Of a stretch of 43,471 nucleotides of DNA, positions 8,608-16,973 are shown one piece after another. The stretch spans positions 1 through 43,471 of the forward strand of contig JACKEH010000040.1 of assembly GCA_020633125.1 (NCBI GenBank), read 5' to 3'. The DNA comes from Sandaracinus sp. (lineage in GTDB: Bacteria; Myxococcota_A; Polyangia; Polyangiales; Houyiibacteriaceae). A program made the position numbers and the translations under genes. Below the pieces are notes generated by a model. That model was not told the origin of the DNA and did not search any database. It saw nothing but the letters and a program-made list of their open reading frames with translations. Within the stretch, counting starts at the first letter, position 1; every line of letters begins with the position of its first letter.

Positions 8608-8849
8608 GCGGCACGAGCGTGTGACGTCGACTCCGAACGCGCGCCTCACGCGAAACGGCGGCTGCGATCCGAGTCGCGCGGCGGAGAATTTCGCCACCCC
8701 CACGTGACCCCGGCGCAGCGGCTCACCCCCCGAAATCGACACCCCACCGGGCCCTTTCGCCCGAGCCACGTGACGCTTCGTCGTCCCCACCTGAGGTTCC
8801 GCACGAAACCAGCGACTTTGCGGGCCCTTCCGGCCTAGGTTTCGCGGCG

Positions 8850-9518
8850 ATGGTCCGTTTCTACGTGCTCATCGCCGCGACGCTCGCGGTCAACACGCTC
8901 CTCCTCGCGGTGCTCGCGTGGGCGTACCACTCGCCACGCTTCGCCCACCGTCGGATCAGCCAGCGACCGGCCATCAAGGTCTCGCGCAGCGAACGCCTGC
9001 GCACGATGGGGGTCATCTCGACCCTCTCGCTCGTGGCGGTGATCGCGCCGACCTACTTCTTCTACGACGTGCTCTTTCACGAGCGGCCCACGCCGTGGTG
9101 GACGATCGCGCTCCAGAGCGTCGGCATCCTGATGCTCTACGATTTTCTCTACTACTTCCTGCATCGGACGATGCATCACAAGCGGTTGATGCGGCTGGTG
9201 CACGGCGTCCATCACCGCGCGCGAAACCCCTCCACGCTCGAGAGCTTCTTTCAGCACCCGATCGAGCTGCTCGCCGGTTTGGGCCTGCTCTTCGCGTGTG
9301 TGATCGCGTTCGGCCCCGTCCACGTGCTCACGTTCCAGATCGTCTTCTTCGTTTATTCGAACCTGAACATCGTGATTCATTCGGGGTTGGAGCTGCCCTT
9401 CGGCGGGCCGATCAACTTCCTCACGAAGAAGCACCACGTCCATCACCAGGACGACTTCGCGAAGAACTACGCGTCGCTCACGCCACTCCCGGACCGCCTC
9501 TTCGGCACCGCGGGCTGA
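8850..9518 (+). CDS. Fatty acid hydroxylase/sterol desaturase family di-iron membrane enzyme
   Basis: 222 residues with about four hydrophobic segments. The histidine clusters that bind the di-iron centre are all present: HRTMHH (105-110), HGVHH (118-122), single His136 and His177, and HHVHH (195-199). This is the signature of the FA_hydroxylase/ERG3-SUR2 superfamily, which hydroxylates or desaturates lipid chains, sterols or carotenoids at the membrane. Myxobacteria make sterols and hydroxylated lipids, so either substrate is possible; the sequence does not decide. It has no obvious operon partner. The start is the first ATG after a short spacer and gives a membrane-inserting N-terminus. Confidence 0.85.
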   Translation: MVRFYVLIAATLAVNTLLLAVLAWAYHSPRFAHRRISQRPAIKVSRSERLRTMGVISTLSLVAVIAPTYFFYDVLFHERPTPWWTIALQSVGILMLYDFLYYFLHRTMHHKRLMRLVHGVHHRARNPSTLESFFQHPIELLAGLGLLFACVIAFGPVHVLTFQIVFFVYSNLNIVIHSGLELPFGGPINFLTKKHHVHHQDDFAKNYASLTPLPDRLFGTAG

Positions 9519-9879
9519 GCGCGCTAGAGAGCCGTGGGCGCGCCGCATGGCGTGCCCCCGCTTCGTCGTGTCCGCCTGTGGCGCGGCCGTGCTCGCGGCT
9601 TCGCATCACGTGCGCGGGGTTCCGTTCGACCCTTCCCGAGACGCTCGCGTGCCACTCGGCGAATCGTGGGGCGGGCCCAGACGTGCTCGAGCACGGGCAC
9701 GAGCGCGCAAACCTGTGGCGTGATGCCTCTCCCCATCCCGGGGATCCCCCCGAAAATCGAATTCCTCGTGTCCAGATCGGAAATTCGTCCCTCGGACGAG
9801 CGACGTTCCGTCGCGCGTTGCTGTACCTTTCTCGCGGATCTCGTTCGCGCTCACGGATCGGATTGCTCGGAGACGGCCC
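9519..9879. other. Spacer without a supported gene
   Basis: This 361-base stretch has no convincing coding frame. A 58-codon frame from ATG 9547 has Arg-rich composition and no ribosome-binding site. The only structure noted is a perfect 14-bp palindrome, CGTGCTCGAGCACG, at 9682-9695. GGAG lies a suitable distance before the ATG at 9880. Confidence 0.5.
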
Positions 9880-11868
9880 ATGAATCGTTCCATTCTTGCC
9901 TTGATCCTCGCGCTCGCCGCGTGTTCCCCCGGCGGCGGAACGAACCCGGACCGCGACGGCGGCGTCGAGAGCGACGCCGACACCCCGCGTCGCGACGCCG
10001 ACGGCGACGGGATCGACGACTCGTGGGAAGGTCGCGATCTCGGCACCGACACCGACGGTGACGGCACCCCGGACTACCTCGACAGCGACAGCGACGGCGA
10101 CGGCATCCCGGACTCGGTCGAGCGCACCACGGGTGGCGGCACGACCCCGCCGACCGACAGCGACGGCGACGGCACGCCGGACTTCCAAGACACCGACAGC
10201 GACGGCAACGGCATGCTCGACGTCGTCGAAGGCACCAACGACGCCGACGGCGACGGCATCCCCGACTACCGCGACCTCGACGACGACAACGACACCGTGC
10301 GCGACAGCGTCGAGATCGGCGACCCCGCCTCGCCCGTCGACACCGACGGCGACGGGCTGCCCGACTTCCGAGACTTCGACTCCGACGACGACACCATCGG
10401 CGACGGCTTCGAAGCCAACCCGCCCGACACCGACGGCGACGGCACGCCCGACCGCTTCGACAGCGACAGCGACGGCGACGGCATCCCCGACCTCACCGAG
10501 GCCGGCCCGCCCGAGCGTGATCCCACGAGCCCGCCCGTCGACACCGACATGGACGGCATCTACGACTTCCGCGATCCCGATTCCGACGGCGACGGCCTCT
10601 CCGACCTCGACGAGCGCCTCGCGGGCACGAGCCCGATCCTCGGCGACACCGACGGCGACGGCGTCTCGGACTTGATCGAAGCGGCGTCCGGCACCGACGC
10701 GCTCGATCCGATGGACAGCCCGCTGACCCGCGGCGACTTCGTCTTCGTCGTGCCCTTCATGGAAGACCCGATGCCCGAGCGCGACACGCTCGAGTTCAAG
10801 ACGAACATCCAGTTCGCCGACGTCTACTTCCTCTTCGACCGCACCACCTCGATGGACGGAGAGATCGCGGGTCTGCGCACGGCGGTGCGCTCCATCGTCG
10901 GCAACATCACCTGCATGGACACCGGCACCGCCTGCATGGCGACGTCGGAGTGCGGCGGCGGCCAGATCTGCAGCCCCTTCACGAACACCTGCATCGAGGA
11001 CCCGTCGATCGACGGCTGTCTCCTCAGCCCGTGGACCGGCACCGGCTGGTACGAGACCAACCTCCGCAACCTGCTCTCGCTGCAGCCTTCGGTCTCCGCC
11101 ACGGAAACCGCGCTGAACTTCACGACCAGCGGCGGAACCGAGAACCTCTTCCGCGCGCTCACCGACCTCGCGAGCCCCGGCGAGGGCGGAAGCCCGGCGA
11201 ACTGCGCTCCAGCGATGGCCGGCTTCATCGGTTGCCCGGCGTTCCGCGAAGAAGCGGTGCGCATCGCGGTGCTCTTCACCGACGAGAACAGCGACGGCGG
11301 ATCGCTCGACACGGCCTCCGCGCGCTTGATGTCGGCCGGCATCACCCTCATCGGCGTCTGGAGCGGCACGCCCGGCAACAGCGCGCGCAACGACCTCCTC
11401 AACGTCGTGCGCAACAGCGGCTCGCTCGCGAGCGACGGCACGCCGCTCCTCTTCGAGGGCCAAGACGCGAGCGTCGCCGGCGTCGTGGAGAACGCGATCG
11501 ACGAGGTCGTCAACGGCGTGCCGCTGCGCGTGACGATCGAAGCCACCGACGAGGACGGCGACGCGGGCGACGCGCTGCAGTTCATCGACTACCTCGAGGT
11601 GAACTCGAGCGGCGGGCCCTGCACCGCGGTCACGCCGCTCGAAGACACCGACGGAGACGGCCGCAACGACGCGTTCCCGGCGGTGCGCCCGGGCACGAGC
11701 GTGTGCTGGGACGTCGTCCCGGCACGCAACGAGACCGTGATGCCGGATACGAGCCCGCTCGTCTTCCGCGCCCGCCTCACGGTCCGCGGCGACGGCTCGC
11801 CCCTCGACGCGCGCACGGTGTACTTCCTCGTGCCGCCGCGCATCGAGCTGCCGGACGGTCCCGACTGA
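9880..11868 (+). CDS. Lipoprotein with thrombospondin-type-3 Ca-binding repeats and VWA-like domain
   Basis: 662 residues. The signal peptide MNRSILALILALAAC ends in an L-A-A-C lipobox. Residues about 35-285 are a chain of thrombospondin type 3/Ca-binding repeats (D-x-DGDG-x-PD), split by short Pro-rich inserts. Residues about 300-550 look like a von Willebrand A domain: VYFLFDRTTSMDG gives a MIDAS-like D-x-T-x-S, and EEAVRIAVLFTDENSDGG is the following beta strand with an acidic metal-binding loop. The tail is a Cys-containing beta domain. It is probably an extracytoplasmic adhesion or Ca-dependent structural protein. A strong terminator follows directly, so transcription ends here. GGAG upstream of ATG 9880 supports the start. 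Confidence 0.82.
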   Translation: MNRSILALILALAACSPGGGTNPDRDGGVESDADTPRRDADGDGIDDSWEGRDLGTDTDGDGTPDYLDSDSDGDGIPDSVERTTGGGTTPPTDSDGDGTPDFQDTDSDGNGMLDVVEGTNDADGDGIPDYRDLDDDNDTVRDSVEIGDPASPVDTDGDGLPDFRDFDSDDDTIGDGFEANPPDTDGDGTPDRFDSDSDGDGIPDLTEAGPPERDPTSPPVDTDMDGIYDFRDPDSDGDGLSDLDERLAGTSPILGDTDGDGVSDLIEAASGTDALDPMDSPLTRGDFVFVVPFMEDPMPERDTLEFKTNIQFADVYFLFDRTTSMDGEIAGLRTAVRSIVGNITCMDTGTACMATSECGGGQICSPFTNTCIEDPSIDGCLLSPWTGTGWYETNLRNLLSLQPSVSATETALNFTTSGGTENLFRALTDLASPGEGGSPANCAPAMAGFIGCPAFREEAVRIAVLFTDENSDGGSLDTASARLMSAGITLIGVWSGTPGNSARNDLLNVVRNSGSLASDGTPLLFEGQDASVAGVVENAIDEVVNGVPLRVTIEATDEDGDAGDALQFIDYLEVNSSGGPCTAVTPLEDTDGDGRNDAFPAVRPGTSVCWDVVPARNETVMPDTSPLVFRARLTVRGDGSPLDARTVYFLVPPRIELPDGPD

Positions 11869-11890
11869 ACGCCGCTCGTCGAACGTGAAG

Positions 11891-11921
11891 CGACCCCTCG
11901 AAGACTCGAGGGGTCGTTTTT
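11891..11921 (+). terminator. Rho-independent terminator
   Basis: Perfect 11-bp stem, CGACCCCTCGA with TCGAGGGGTCG, loop AGAC, then TTTTTCGTTT. It ends transcription of the Ca-repeat/VWA lipoprotein 22 bases after its stop. Confidence 0.92.
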
Positions 11922-12086
11922 CGTTTCGGGCGTCGACGTGTTTGGGGGAGCGGTCGCGAAGCACCGCGGAGTCGCATCGCGCGGCCGGATGGACTGGCCG
12001 AATCGAACCGTCGAGTCGGTTCCGGCAGCAGTCCGAAGCACGGTTCGGGACACGAGCCCTCCGCATCTCGTGGCATCTTCCGACCC

Positions 12087-13259
12087 ATGTCCGACCCGTT
12101 GGAACCGACCGAACCGTCGATCGAGGTTCGGCGCCCGAGCCTCGCGCTCGAGCGCGCGACCGGATGGCTCTTCGTCGGCCAGCTCGTCGCGCGCTTGGGC
12201 TCGAAGCTCGCCTTCCTCCCGTCGACCTGGATCTTCGGCCTGCTCGCGGCGGCGGGAGTGACGGCGTTCGCCGCGTACCAAGCGAGCCGCCCGGTGCACC
12301 GACGGATTCGCGTCGACCCGGAGAGCCTTCGTCTCGAAGACTCGACGGCCGCGGTGGAGACGATTCCGCTCGCAGCGATTCGGCACGCGGAGATCGCCTA
12401 CGTCGGCGAGAAGCCTCGGCTTCGTCTCCTCTCCGAGAACCGCGCGATCCTGCTCGAGCTCCACTTGCACGACACCGAGCAGGTCGCGTCGTGGATTCGA
12501 AGCCTCGGGCTCGACCGACGTGCGCGCGAGCTCACGACCCACGTACGTATCGCCGGTCTCCCGCCGATGGAGGTCGGTGCGATGTTCCTCGTCGGCGCCG
12601 CGACGTACGCCGTCGGTGCGTTCGTCGGGGGCCTCGGCTCGTTGTTCGATCTGCTCACCCTGATCCCCTTGGGCTTCGCGAACCCGATCTGGCGCAAGCG
12701 CGTGGTGGTCGGCGCGGAAGGCGTCGAGGTTCGAAGCTGGCGCGGCCGCGTCTTCCACCCCTTCGAAGAGGTCCAGGACGTCGTGCGCGAGGGGCTGCAG
12801 GTCTTCCTCGTGAAGCGCGACGGAGCCCGCGTCGCGCTTCCCTTCGCGCGCGAGCGGCGAGCCGAAGGTCTGATCGCCGACGCGCATTGGACCTTGCAGA
12901 AGGCGTTGCTCGCGTTCCGCGAAGGACCGGATCTTCACGCGCTCGACGTGCTCGCGAGGGGCGAGCGAAGCGTGACCGAGTGGCTCGCGCACCTCGAGAC
13001 GTTGGCGCGTGGCGACTACCGAAGCGCGGCACTGACGCAAGATCGACTCGAAGCCGCGGTCGCCGACCCGCGCGCGGAAGAGAGCGTTCGCGCCGGCGCC
13101 GCGTGGTTGCTCGCGCGACAGGGCCACGACGCGTCGGTGCGTGTGGCGCGCGATCGAGCCGCGGCGCCACGGGTGCGGGTCGCGTTGGAGGCCGCGCTCG
13201 AAGAGAACGTCGAGGTGTTCGACGAAGCGAGCCGGGGGGAGAAGCAGGCGTCGTCGTAG
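12087..13259 (+). CDS. Membrane protein with PH-like regions, unknown function
   Basis: 390 residues. Two pairs of hydrophobic segments (about 45-65 and 160-200) are each followed by a beta-rich stretch (RIRVDPESLRLEDSTAAVE..., then RVVVGAEGVEVRSWRGRVFHPFEEVQDV), resembling bacterial pleckstrin-homology-like domains that sit on membrane proteins. The C-terminal 130 residues are helical and Ala/Arg/Glu-rich (GDYRSAALTQDRLEAAV...). No catalytic motif is seen. It is convergent with the aldo/keto reductase. The start at ATG 12087 is the first ATG of the coherent frame. Family name and role unknown. Confidence 0.65.
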   Translation: MSDPLEPTEPSIEVRRPSLALERATGWLFVGQLVARLGSKLAFLPSTWIFGLLAAAGVTAFAAYQASRPVHRRIRVDPESLRLEDSTAAVETIPLAAIRHAEIAYVGEKPRLRLLSENRAILLELHLHDTEQVASWIRSLGLDRRARELTTHVRIAGLPPMEVGAMFLVGAATYAVGAFVGGLGSLFDLLTLIPLGFANPIWRKRVVVGAEGVEVRSWRGRVFHPFEEVQDVVREGLQVFLVKRDGARVALPFARERRAEGLIADAHWTLQKALLAFREGPDLHALDVLARGERSVTEWLAHLETLARGDYRSAALTQDRLEAAVADPRAEESVRAGAAWLLARQGHDASVRVARDRAAAPRVRVALEAALEENVEVFDEASRGEKQASS

Positions 13260-13299
13260 TCGGTGGTGTCGCCTCGTCGGAGACGGCGACTTCACGGCT

Positions 13300-13315
13300 G
13301 CCGTGCGGTCACGGC
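13300..13315. terminator. Short hairpin between convergent genes
   Basis: GCCGTG-CGGT-CACGGC is a perfect 6-bp stem, and GGTCACGG recurs 19 bases later, so alternative pairings exist. It lies in the 72-base gap between convergent genes. No T-run follows, so its role as a terminator is tentative. Confidence 0.3.
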
Positions 13316-13331
13316 CGTTGCGGTCACGGCG

Positions 13332-14261
13332 TCAGGGCTTCACGAGGTGCGCCACGCGTTCGACGTCTTCCGGCGGCAGGTAGGGAGCGGTGCCGGCGAG
13401 GTCGACCACGTTCGCGATCTGCACGGGACGTCGCGCGCCGAGCATCGCGCAACTCACGGCGGGGTTCGCGAGCACGTAGCGCATCGCGGCGCTCGTCATG
13501 CTTCGCACCTCGTCCTTCACGAGGAAACGCAGCGGGTTCACCTCGCGCACGCGCACCGTCAGCGCCTTGTGCGTCCAGCGCGCGCGGCGGTGATCGTCGT
13601 CCGCGAACTGTCGATACTCCGTCCACCGACCGCTGAGCAGCCCGTGCATCAACGGCGAGCGCGCGAGCAGGCCGACCTTCGAGGTCGCGAGCTCCGTCTC
13701 GAGCTCGTGCACGAGGCCGGACCAGATCAGGTTGTACGGAAGGCAGAGCACCTCCGCGCCGCGGCTGAGCGCCATGCGCGCGACCGAGACGTCGGTCGTG
13801 CTCACGCCCCACGCGCGCACCTTTCCCTCCGACTTCAGCGCCTTCACCGTCGGGACGGTGTCCTCGCGGTAGAGCATCTCTTCGGCCGGGTCGTGCAAGA
13901 GGAAGACGTCGAGGCGATCCGTCTGCAGTCGCTTCAGCGAGGCTTCGCAGTCGGCGCGCAGGGCCTCGCTCGTGAAGCGATGGTGCACGCCTTCGTCGTC
14001 CCAGATCGCGCCGCCCCGCGTCACGAGCTGCACCTCGTCGCGCTTCTCTTTGACGACCTCGCCGACCCACGACTCGACGGCGCCGCGACCCCAGAGCGGC
14101 GCGCAATCGAAGGTCGTCACGCCGGCTTCGAGCGCGGCTTCGATCGTCGCCCGACCCACGCTCTCGGCCAACGCCCCGTAGGCACCGCCCAGACCCCAGG
14201 TCCCGAGCCCGATCTCGCTCACCTCGAGGCCCGTCGCGCCCAGCGCTCGCTTCCGCAACAT
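13332..14261 (-). CDS. Aldo/keto reductase-family protein with altered catalytic tetrad
   Basis: 309 residues, complete TIM-barrel length. N-terminal LGATGLEVSEIGLGTWGLGG and LDVFLLHDP are standard AKR motifs; the C-terminal NADP-binding segment (PAVSCAMLGARRPVQIANVV) is also present. The catalytic tetrad D-Y-K-H reads D52, W57, R82, H123: FDCAPLWGRG has Trp where Tyr is expected, and LVTRGG has Arg where Lys is expected. Loss of the proton donor and its partner suggests low or altered reductase activity, or a non-redox role such as cofactor-bound regulation. The family assignment is secure; the activity is not. Confidence 0.85.
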   Translation of the reverse strand: MLRKRALGATGLEVSEIGLGTWGLGGAYGALAESVGRATIEAALEAGVTTFDCAPLWGRGAVESWVGEVVKEKRDEVQLVTRGGAIWDDEGVHHRFTSEALRADCEASLKRLQTDRLDVFLLHDPAEEMLYREDTVPTVKALKSEGKVRAWGVSTTDVSVARMALSRGAEVLCLPYNLIWSGLVHELETELATSKVGLLARSPLMHGLLSGRWTEYRQFADDDHRRARWTHKALTVRVREVNPLRFLVKDEVRSMTSAAMRYVLANPAVSCAMLGARRPVQIANVVDLAGTAPYLPPEDVERVAHLVKP

Positions 14262-14399
14262 CGCCGCCGACGGTAGCAGGTCCGCTCCTCGGCGGGAGCC
14301 ACCGGCCGAATTTCCGATTTAGAACGACCAGTTGTCACGCGTGGGGTTTCGCGCCCCCAGATTCGGTCGCATGGTGCGCCCGCTCCGAGGTAGCCGCTC

Positions 14400-14843
14400 A
14401 TGCCCTTCGTCGAATCCTCCTCGCTCGTGCTCCCCTGTGCGTCGTGCGGCGCGAAGAATCGCGTTCCTCTTTCGCGCCTCACCGACCGCTCCCGCTGTGC
14501 GAAATGCCAGCACCCGCTCACGCCGATCGCGCGGCCGGTGCCGATCGAGTCCGAAGCGATCTTCGACGAGCTCGTGCGTGGGCGCGTGCCCGTGCTCGTC
14601 GACTTCTGGGCCGCGTGGTGTGGCCCCTGCCGGATGGTCGCGCCGATGCTCGATCAGCTCGCGCAGGAGAAGGCGGGCGCGTTGATCGTCGCGAAGGTCG
14701 ACACCGACGCTCAGCCGGGCCTCGCGCGACGTTTTCAGATTCAGTCGATCCCGACGCTCGCGTTGATGCGCGACGGGCGCGAGGTGAAGCGCGAGATGGG
14801 CGCGCTGCCGCTCGCCGCGATCCAACAGCGCTTCGGGCTCTGA
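14400..14843 (+). CDS. Thioredoxin with N-terminal zinc finger (TrxC-type)
   Basis: 147 residues. Two CxxC pairs (C13/C16 and C33/C36) form the N-terminal zinc-binding module that separates thioredoxin 2 from thioredoxin 1. The thioredoxin fold follows, with the active site WAAWCGPC (C74, C77) and the cis-proline loop QSIPTLALM. It reduces disulfides in cytosolic proteins, taking electrons from thioredoxin reductase. GAGG nine bases before ATG 14400 supports the start. It is divergent from the aldo/keto reductase across 138 bases and convergent with the Fur regulator. No OxyR or Fur box was recognised. Confidence 0.9.
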   Translation: MPFVESSSLVLPCASCGAKNRVPLSRLTDRSRCAKCQHPLTPIARPVPIESEAIFDELVRGRVPVLVDFWAAWCGPCRMVAPMLDQLAQEKAGALIVAKVDTDAQPGLARRFQIQSIPTLALMRDGREVKREMGALPLAAIQQRFGL

Positions 14844-14926
14844 GCCTCGGGCGAACGACCGAGCCTCCACGCCGTGTGTGTTCGACGTCTCGCGACCTCG
14901 GACTCACGCCGAGCGTCGGCGACGCA

Positions 14927-14983
14927 TCACGCCACGCAGGTGTCGCGGCGAGGGCGCGTCACTCCACGCAGGTGTCGCAGCGA
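14927..14983. repeat. Direct repeat duplicating the 3' end of the Fur gene
   Basis: Segments 14927-14951 and 14959-14983 match over 25 bases with two differences, including the shared core CCACGCAGGTGTCGC. The second copy is the end of the Fur coding region with its stop; the first is non-coding and lies beyond it. Confidence 0.7.
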
Positions 14984-15360
14984 CCGCGAAGCTGCACGTC
15001 GTCGACGTGCGCGACGCCACGAACCCGCACCGCGTCCTCGGGCAGACACTCGACGGTGCCGCACGTGGTGCAGACGAAGTGCGGGTGCTTGTGCACGTCG
15101 GCGTCGGCGCGTTCGAAGCGCCACACGTGGTCGCCGTGATCGCTTCGACGCGCGAGGCCGACGTCGACCAAGTCCGTGAGGTTCCGATAGACGGTCGCGC
15201 GGTCGAAACCGCCGTCCTCCGTCATCGCGCAGACTTCCGCGTGGCTGAGCGGCCGGTCGCTGTCGAGCAAGATGCGCAGCACCCGCACGCGCGCGCCCGT
15301 CGCACGAAGACCCCGCTCCCGCAGGGTTTCTCGCAGCTCGGCGTCGGTGGGAGCGGGCAT
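14959..15360 (-). CDS. Fur-family metal- or peroxide-responsive repressor
   Basis: 133 residues, typical Fur length. The winged helix contains SHAEVCAMT and FDRATVYRNLTDLVDVGLA, the recognition helix signature. The dimerisation half has HKHPHFVCTTCG (C97, C100) and ends GRCDTCVE (C128, C131), the two CxxC pairs for structural zinc. Whether it senses iron (Fur), zinc (Zur) or peroxide (PerR) cannot be decided. The protein ends at the second CxxC with almost no tail. A 25-bp near-copy of this 3' end, including the stop codon, is repeated 32 bp downstream. Confidence 0.88.
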   Translation of the reverse strand: MPAPTDAELRETLRERGLRATGARVRVLRILLDSDRPLSHAEVCAMTEDGGFDRATVYRNLTDLVDVGLARRSDHGDHVWRFERADADVHKHPHFVCTTCGTVECLPEDAVRVRGVAHVDDVQLRGRCDTCVE

Positions 15361-15419
15361 CGCGGGTCGAGTCTAGCGCAGGCCGCGGGCGCTGTCGCAA
15401 AGACAATGGGATTGCATCA

Positions 15420-15553
15420 GGGACGGGGACGGGGACAGGGACGGGGACGGCAGGGACAGGGACGGGGACGGACGGGGACGGGGACAGGGACAGGGACGGG
15501 GACGGGGACGGGGACGGACGGGGACGGACGGGGACGGACGGGGACGGGGACGG
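15420..15553. repeat. Hexanucleotide low-complexity tract (GGGACG/GGGACA)
   Basis: About 134 bases of imperfect GGGACG and GGGACA units in the spacer upstream of the Fur start. Runs of GGGG every six bases make it G-quadruplex prone. It ends next to a short CCGC-GTA-GCGG hairpin. Frames through it give only Gly-Thr or Arg-Pro dipeptide repeats, so it is not treated as coding. Confidence 0.85.
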
Positions 15554-15649
15554 AAGCCGCGTAGCGGCGGTGGCGCGCAGCCGTCTCGGCCTCTGCCTCT
15601 GAGGCGCCGTACTCGGGCCAGGACGAACGCGGTCGTCGGGTGGTCGCGG

Positions 15650-16870
15650 TCAGGTCTCCAGTGGCTGCTCGGTTTCCAGCGGAGCGTCGACCGAGGCGGG
15701 CTCGACCGGGGCCGGCTCGACCGGCGGCGCCTCGACCGGCGTCGTCTCGACCGGCTCCTCGACCACCACCTCTTCCACCACGACCTCCTCGACCACTTCC
15801 TCTTCCACCACCGGCGGCGCCGCGTCCTGCACCTGCGTGCGCACGCCGAGGGTCACGTAGAAGCTCTGCACGAGCGACGTGTTCCGGCCCCAGAGCGTGC
15901 GGTCGTAGCCGACGTTGATCTCCACGTTGTCGGTGATCTTCACGATCCCGCCGACCGCCAGCTGAATCCAATCGCGGTCGAGCGTCACCTCGCGCAGCGC
16001 GAGGTTGTTCAACCCGAGGTACTCGCTCGCCGGCAGGCGCGGATCGATCGCGGCGACGCTCACGCCGATCACGCGCCCTTGCTGCCACGCGTACGCGAGG
16101 CGCGCGTCCGCGTAGAAGAGCACGCGCCGACCCACGAGCTGCCCAGCCTTCACCGACGCCACGATCTGGTCGCCCGCGCCGCCGAGTCGAAGGTCGTAGC
16201 CGGCGTCGACACGAAAGAACGTGCGGGACGGAAGCGAGAGCCCGAAGAGCAACGAGAGGCCGAGGTCGACCTGTCCGTCGCCGAGCGTGACGTCGTCGCG
16301 TACGTTCTCCGGCCGCACCAGCTCGCCGACCCGCGCGAGGAAATCCTCCGCGTCGCGCGGGCGATCGCCGAAGGTGCCTTGAGGACGGTCGTAGCCGCCG
16401 GGCGCCTTGAGCCGTCCCTCCACCGCGAGCGCCACCGGCCAACGCAGCAGGTTGTAGCGACCGTAGATTCGAATGTCGCCGACGCCCTGCGCCGTCTGGC
16501 TGAGGTCGAGCACGTTGCGCTGGTAGAAGTCGATGCTCTCGGCTTCACCCGCCAACTCCGCCGGAATCAGGATCACCGGGTCGGCCTGGTAGCTCACGAG
16601 CTTGAAGGGCACCTGCACCTCGAGCTCGAGCCGATCGCTGAAGCCCGCGCGCACGCCGAGGCTCATGGTCGAGCCGCGAAAGCGCCCGTTGAGCGAGAAG
16701 GGCACGTCGCGTCCGGCGTCGTCGAGGTATTCGCGGTTCGCCCACGCTTGGTCGTAGGCGGCGGTCACCGCGATCTCGCCTCGCCGCAACGTCCACGGCG
16801 ATGCGGAGGCGGTGGAGCTCGCGAGCGTCGCGAGGCAGACGAGAAGAGCCGAGAGACAAACGCGGTTCAT
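15650..16870 (-). CDS. Outer-membrane beta-barrel protein with Glu/Val-rich C-terminal tail
   Basis: 406 residues from ATG 16870, chosen because it yields a clean signal peptide (MNRVCLSALLVCLATLASSTASA); the upstream extension has none. Residues about 30-330 alternate beta strands of aromatic and polar residues (RGEIAVTAAYDQAW, RLELEVQVPFKL, VDLGLSLLFGLSL, FFRVDAGYDLRLGG, NVEINVGYDRTLWG), as in outer-membrane transporter/MetA-pathway-like barrels. After the barrel a tail of acidic EEVV and EEP units then PVE-PP repeats covers about 70 residues. Such tails usually lie in the periplasm or outside and bind partners. It is the last gene of the minus-strand cluster with the kinase. Function unknown. 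Confidence 0.72.
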   Translation of the reverse strand: MNRVCLSALLVCLATLASSTASASPWTLRRGEIAVTAAYDQAWANREYLDDAGRDVPFSLNGRFRGSTMSLGVRAGFSDRLELEVQVPFKLVSYQADPVILIPAELAGEAESIDFYQRNVLDLSQTAQGVGDIRIYGRYNLLRWPVALAVEGRLKAPGGYDRPQGTFGDRPRDAEDFLARVGELVRPENVRDDVTLGDGQVDLGLSLLFGLSLPSRTFFRVDAGYDLRLGGAGDQIVASVKAGQLVGRRVLFYADARLAYAWQQGRVIGVSVAAIDPRLPASEYLGLNNLALREVTLDRDWIQLAVGGIVKITDNVEINVGYDRTLWGRNTSLVQSFYVTLGVRTQVQDAAPPVVEEEVVEEVVVEEVVVEEPVETTPVEAPPVEPAPVEPASVDAPLETEQPLET

Positions 16871-16919
16871 GAGACCTCGAAGGACACGCGATCGGGGCAC
16901 CGAGCGGAGAGCGGCCCCA

Positions 16920-16950
16920 CTTGCACGGCTTCAATCCGTGCGAGTGCAGG
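16920..16950. repeat. 30-bp dyad element, copy 1
   Basis: Contains GCACGG-CTTCAAT-CCGTGC followed by GAGTGCAG. The reverse complement of 20721-20750 matches its first 30 bases with two differences. It lies between the kinase stop and the outer-membrane protein start. As an RNA it would form a 6-bp stem. It could be an operator, a processing site or part of a mobile repeat family. Confidence 0.6.
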
Positions 16951-16973
16951 GGACATGCGACAGGCGTAGAGAG

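Noticed and set aside
9682..9695. 14-bp perfect palindrome CGTGCTCGAGCACG as an operator
   Set aside because: A single copy of a GC-rich palindrome is not rare here and no second copy was seen in the spacer.
9547..9723. 58-codon frame in the spacer before the Ca-repeat lipoprotein
   Set aside because: Arg-rich tail, no ribosome-binding site and no recognisable motif.
14387..14393. Third copy of the GAGGTAG half-site before the thioredoxin gene
   Set aside because: Only a half-site that also serves as the ribosome-binding match; no paired arm.
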